DNA of 64,000 nt from Paraglaciecola sp. (GTDB lineage Bacteria; Pseudomonadota; Gammaproteobacteria; Enterobacterales; Alteromonadaceae), in assembly GCA_009993955.1 (NCBI GenBank), contig JAACSL010000018.1, positions 1 through 64,000 on the forward strand, in the 5' to 3' direction. Made by a program: the position numbers and the translations under genes. A model generated the notes under the pieces. It had not been told where the DNA came from, did no database searches, and was given only the letters and a program-made list of their open reading frames with translations. Positions 63,841-64,000 of this stretch are shown piece by piece; the stretch's first letter is position 1; each line of letters begins with the position of its first letter.

Positions 63841-64000
63841 TTAATACAGTTTTGTGCCCCAGTTCAACTTGGTGCGAAGCACTTTAAAATAGTTGTAGTC
63901 TTTGGGGTGGATGAGGGACAAACGTTGGGTTTTTTTGCGGATCAGCACTTCATCGCCAGGTAATACACTGAGTACAATATGACTGTCACAGCTTACTTGT
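63841..64000 (-). CDS. nadK: NAD kinase, C-terminal part
   Basis: The last 53 codons of NAD kinase; the 5' part lies beyond the window edge. VSCDSHIVLSVLPGDEVLIR, LSLIHPKDYNYFKVLRTKL and a WG...KLY end match the C-terminus of E. coli NadK (LIHPKDYSYFNTLSTKLGW). It phosphorylates NAD to NADP. The gene order nadK-recN is the standard one. Only the visible segment can be judged. Confidence 0.9.
   Translation of the reverse strand, partial: QVSCDSHIVLSVLPGDEVLIRKKTQRLSLIHPKDYNYFKVLRTKLNWGTKLY

Overview
The window looks like chromosome of a marine gammaproteobacterium of the Alteromonadales, probably Alteromonadaceae (Glaciecola/Paraglaciecola/Alteromonas-like). The reasons are the housekeeping order ychF-pth-rplY-prs-tRNA(Gln)-ispE-lolB // hemA-prfA-prmC, the nadK-recN-bamE string, the moderate GC content, and a TonB sugar locus carrying SapC and tryptophan-halogenase-family genes. 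The genus is an inference. Nothing looks like a plasmid, prophage, insertion sequence or CRISPR array, and coding is dense and mostly intact.

Region 1 (1-16.3 kb) is accessory and the most interesting part. A DUF1800/DUF1501 pair comes first. A LacI-family regulator gene follows, and beyond it a run of minus-strand genes: TonB-dependent receptor, SapC, a JmjC/cupin-like protein, a flavin-dependent halogenase, DUF6445, a GPH-type sugar symporter and a GH94 cellobiose phosphorylase. An identical 15-bp LacI-type operator lies upstream of both the receptor gene and the symporter gene, with related copies nearby and one in front of lacI. The locus therefore reads as one regulon for cellobiose (or cello-oligosaccharide) uptake and phosphorolysis, with an oxygenase/halogenase module of unknown role embedded in it.

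Region 2 (16.3-33.2 kb) is a mixture: M61 peptidase, PilZ protein, Mpo1-like membrane protein, LytS/LytTR two-component pair, pfkA, EamA transporter, REC-TPR protein, ubiF, DUF885 lipoprotein, RbgA/YlqF GTPase, PAS-PAS-GGDEF diguanylate cyclase and an AGCS amino-acid symporter.

Region 3 (33.3-45.8 kb) is conserved core. A tRNA operon Met-Leu-Gln-Gln sits behind a clear promoter. The ychF...lolB genes on the minus strand and hemA-prfA-prmC on the plus strand follow, with an HD-GYP response regulator inserted before sirB2 and sirB1. Region 4 (45.8-51.8 kb) is the complete biotin block, bioA divergent from bioBFCD, with a BirA-type operator between them, then pepE. Region 5 (51.9-64 kb) holds a low-molecular-weight phosphatase, btuCD, a class II DAHP synthase, feoAB behind a candidate Fur box, a NYN-domain protein, a small unknown gene, ybiT, a DUF2608 lipoprotein, bamE, recN behind a LexA-like palindrome, and the 3' end of nadK.

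Three genes for cyclic-di-GMP handling (PilZ, GGDEF, HD-GYP) are scattered through the window. Several genes start at GTG or TTG, and where homology or a ribosome-binding site favoured an internal start I moved it and say so.
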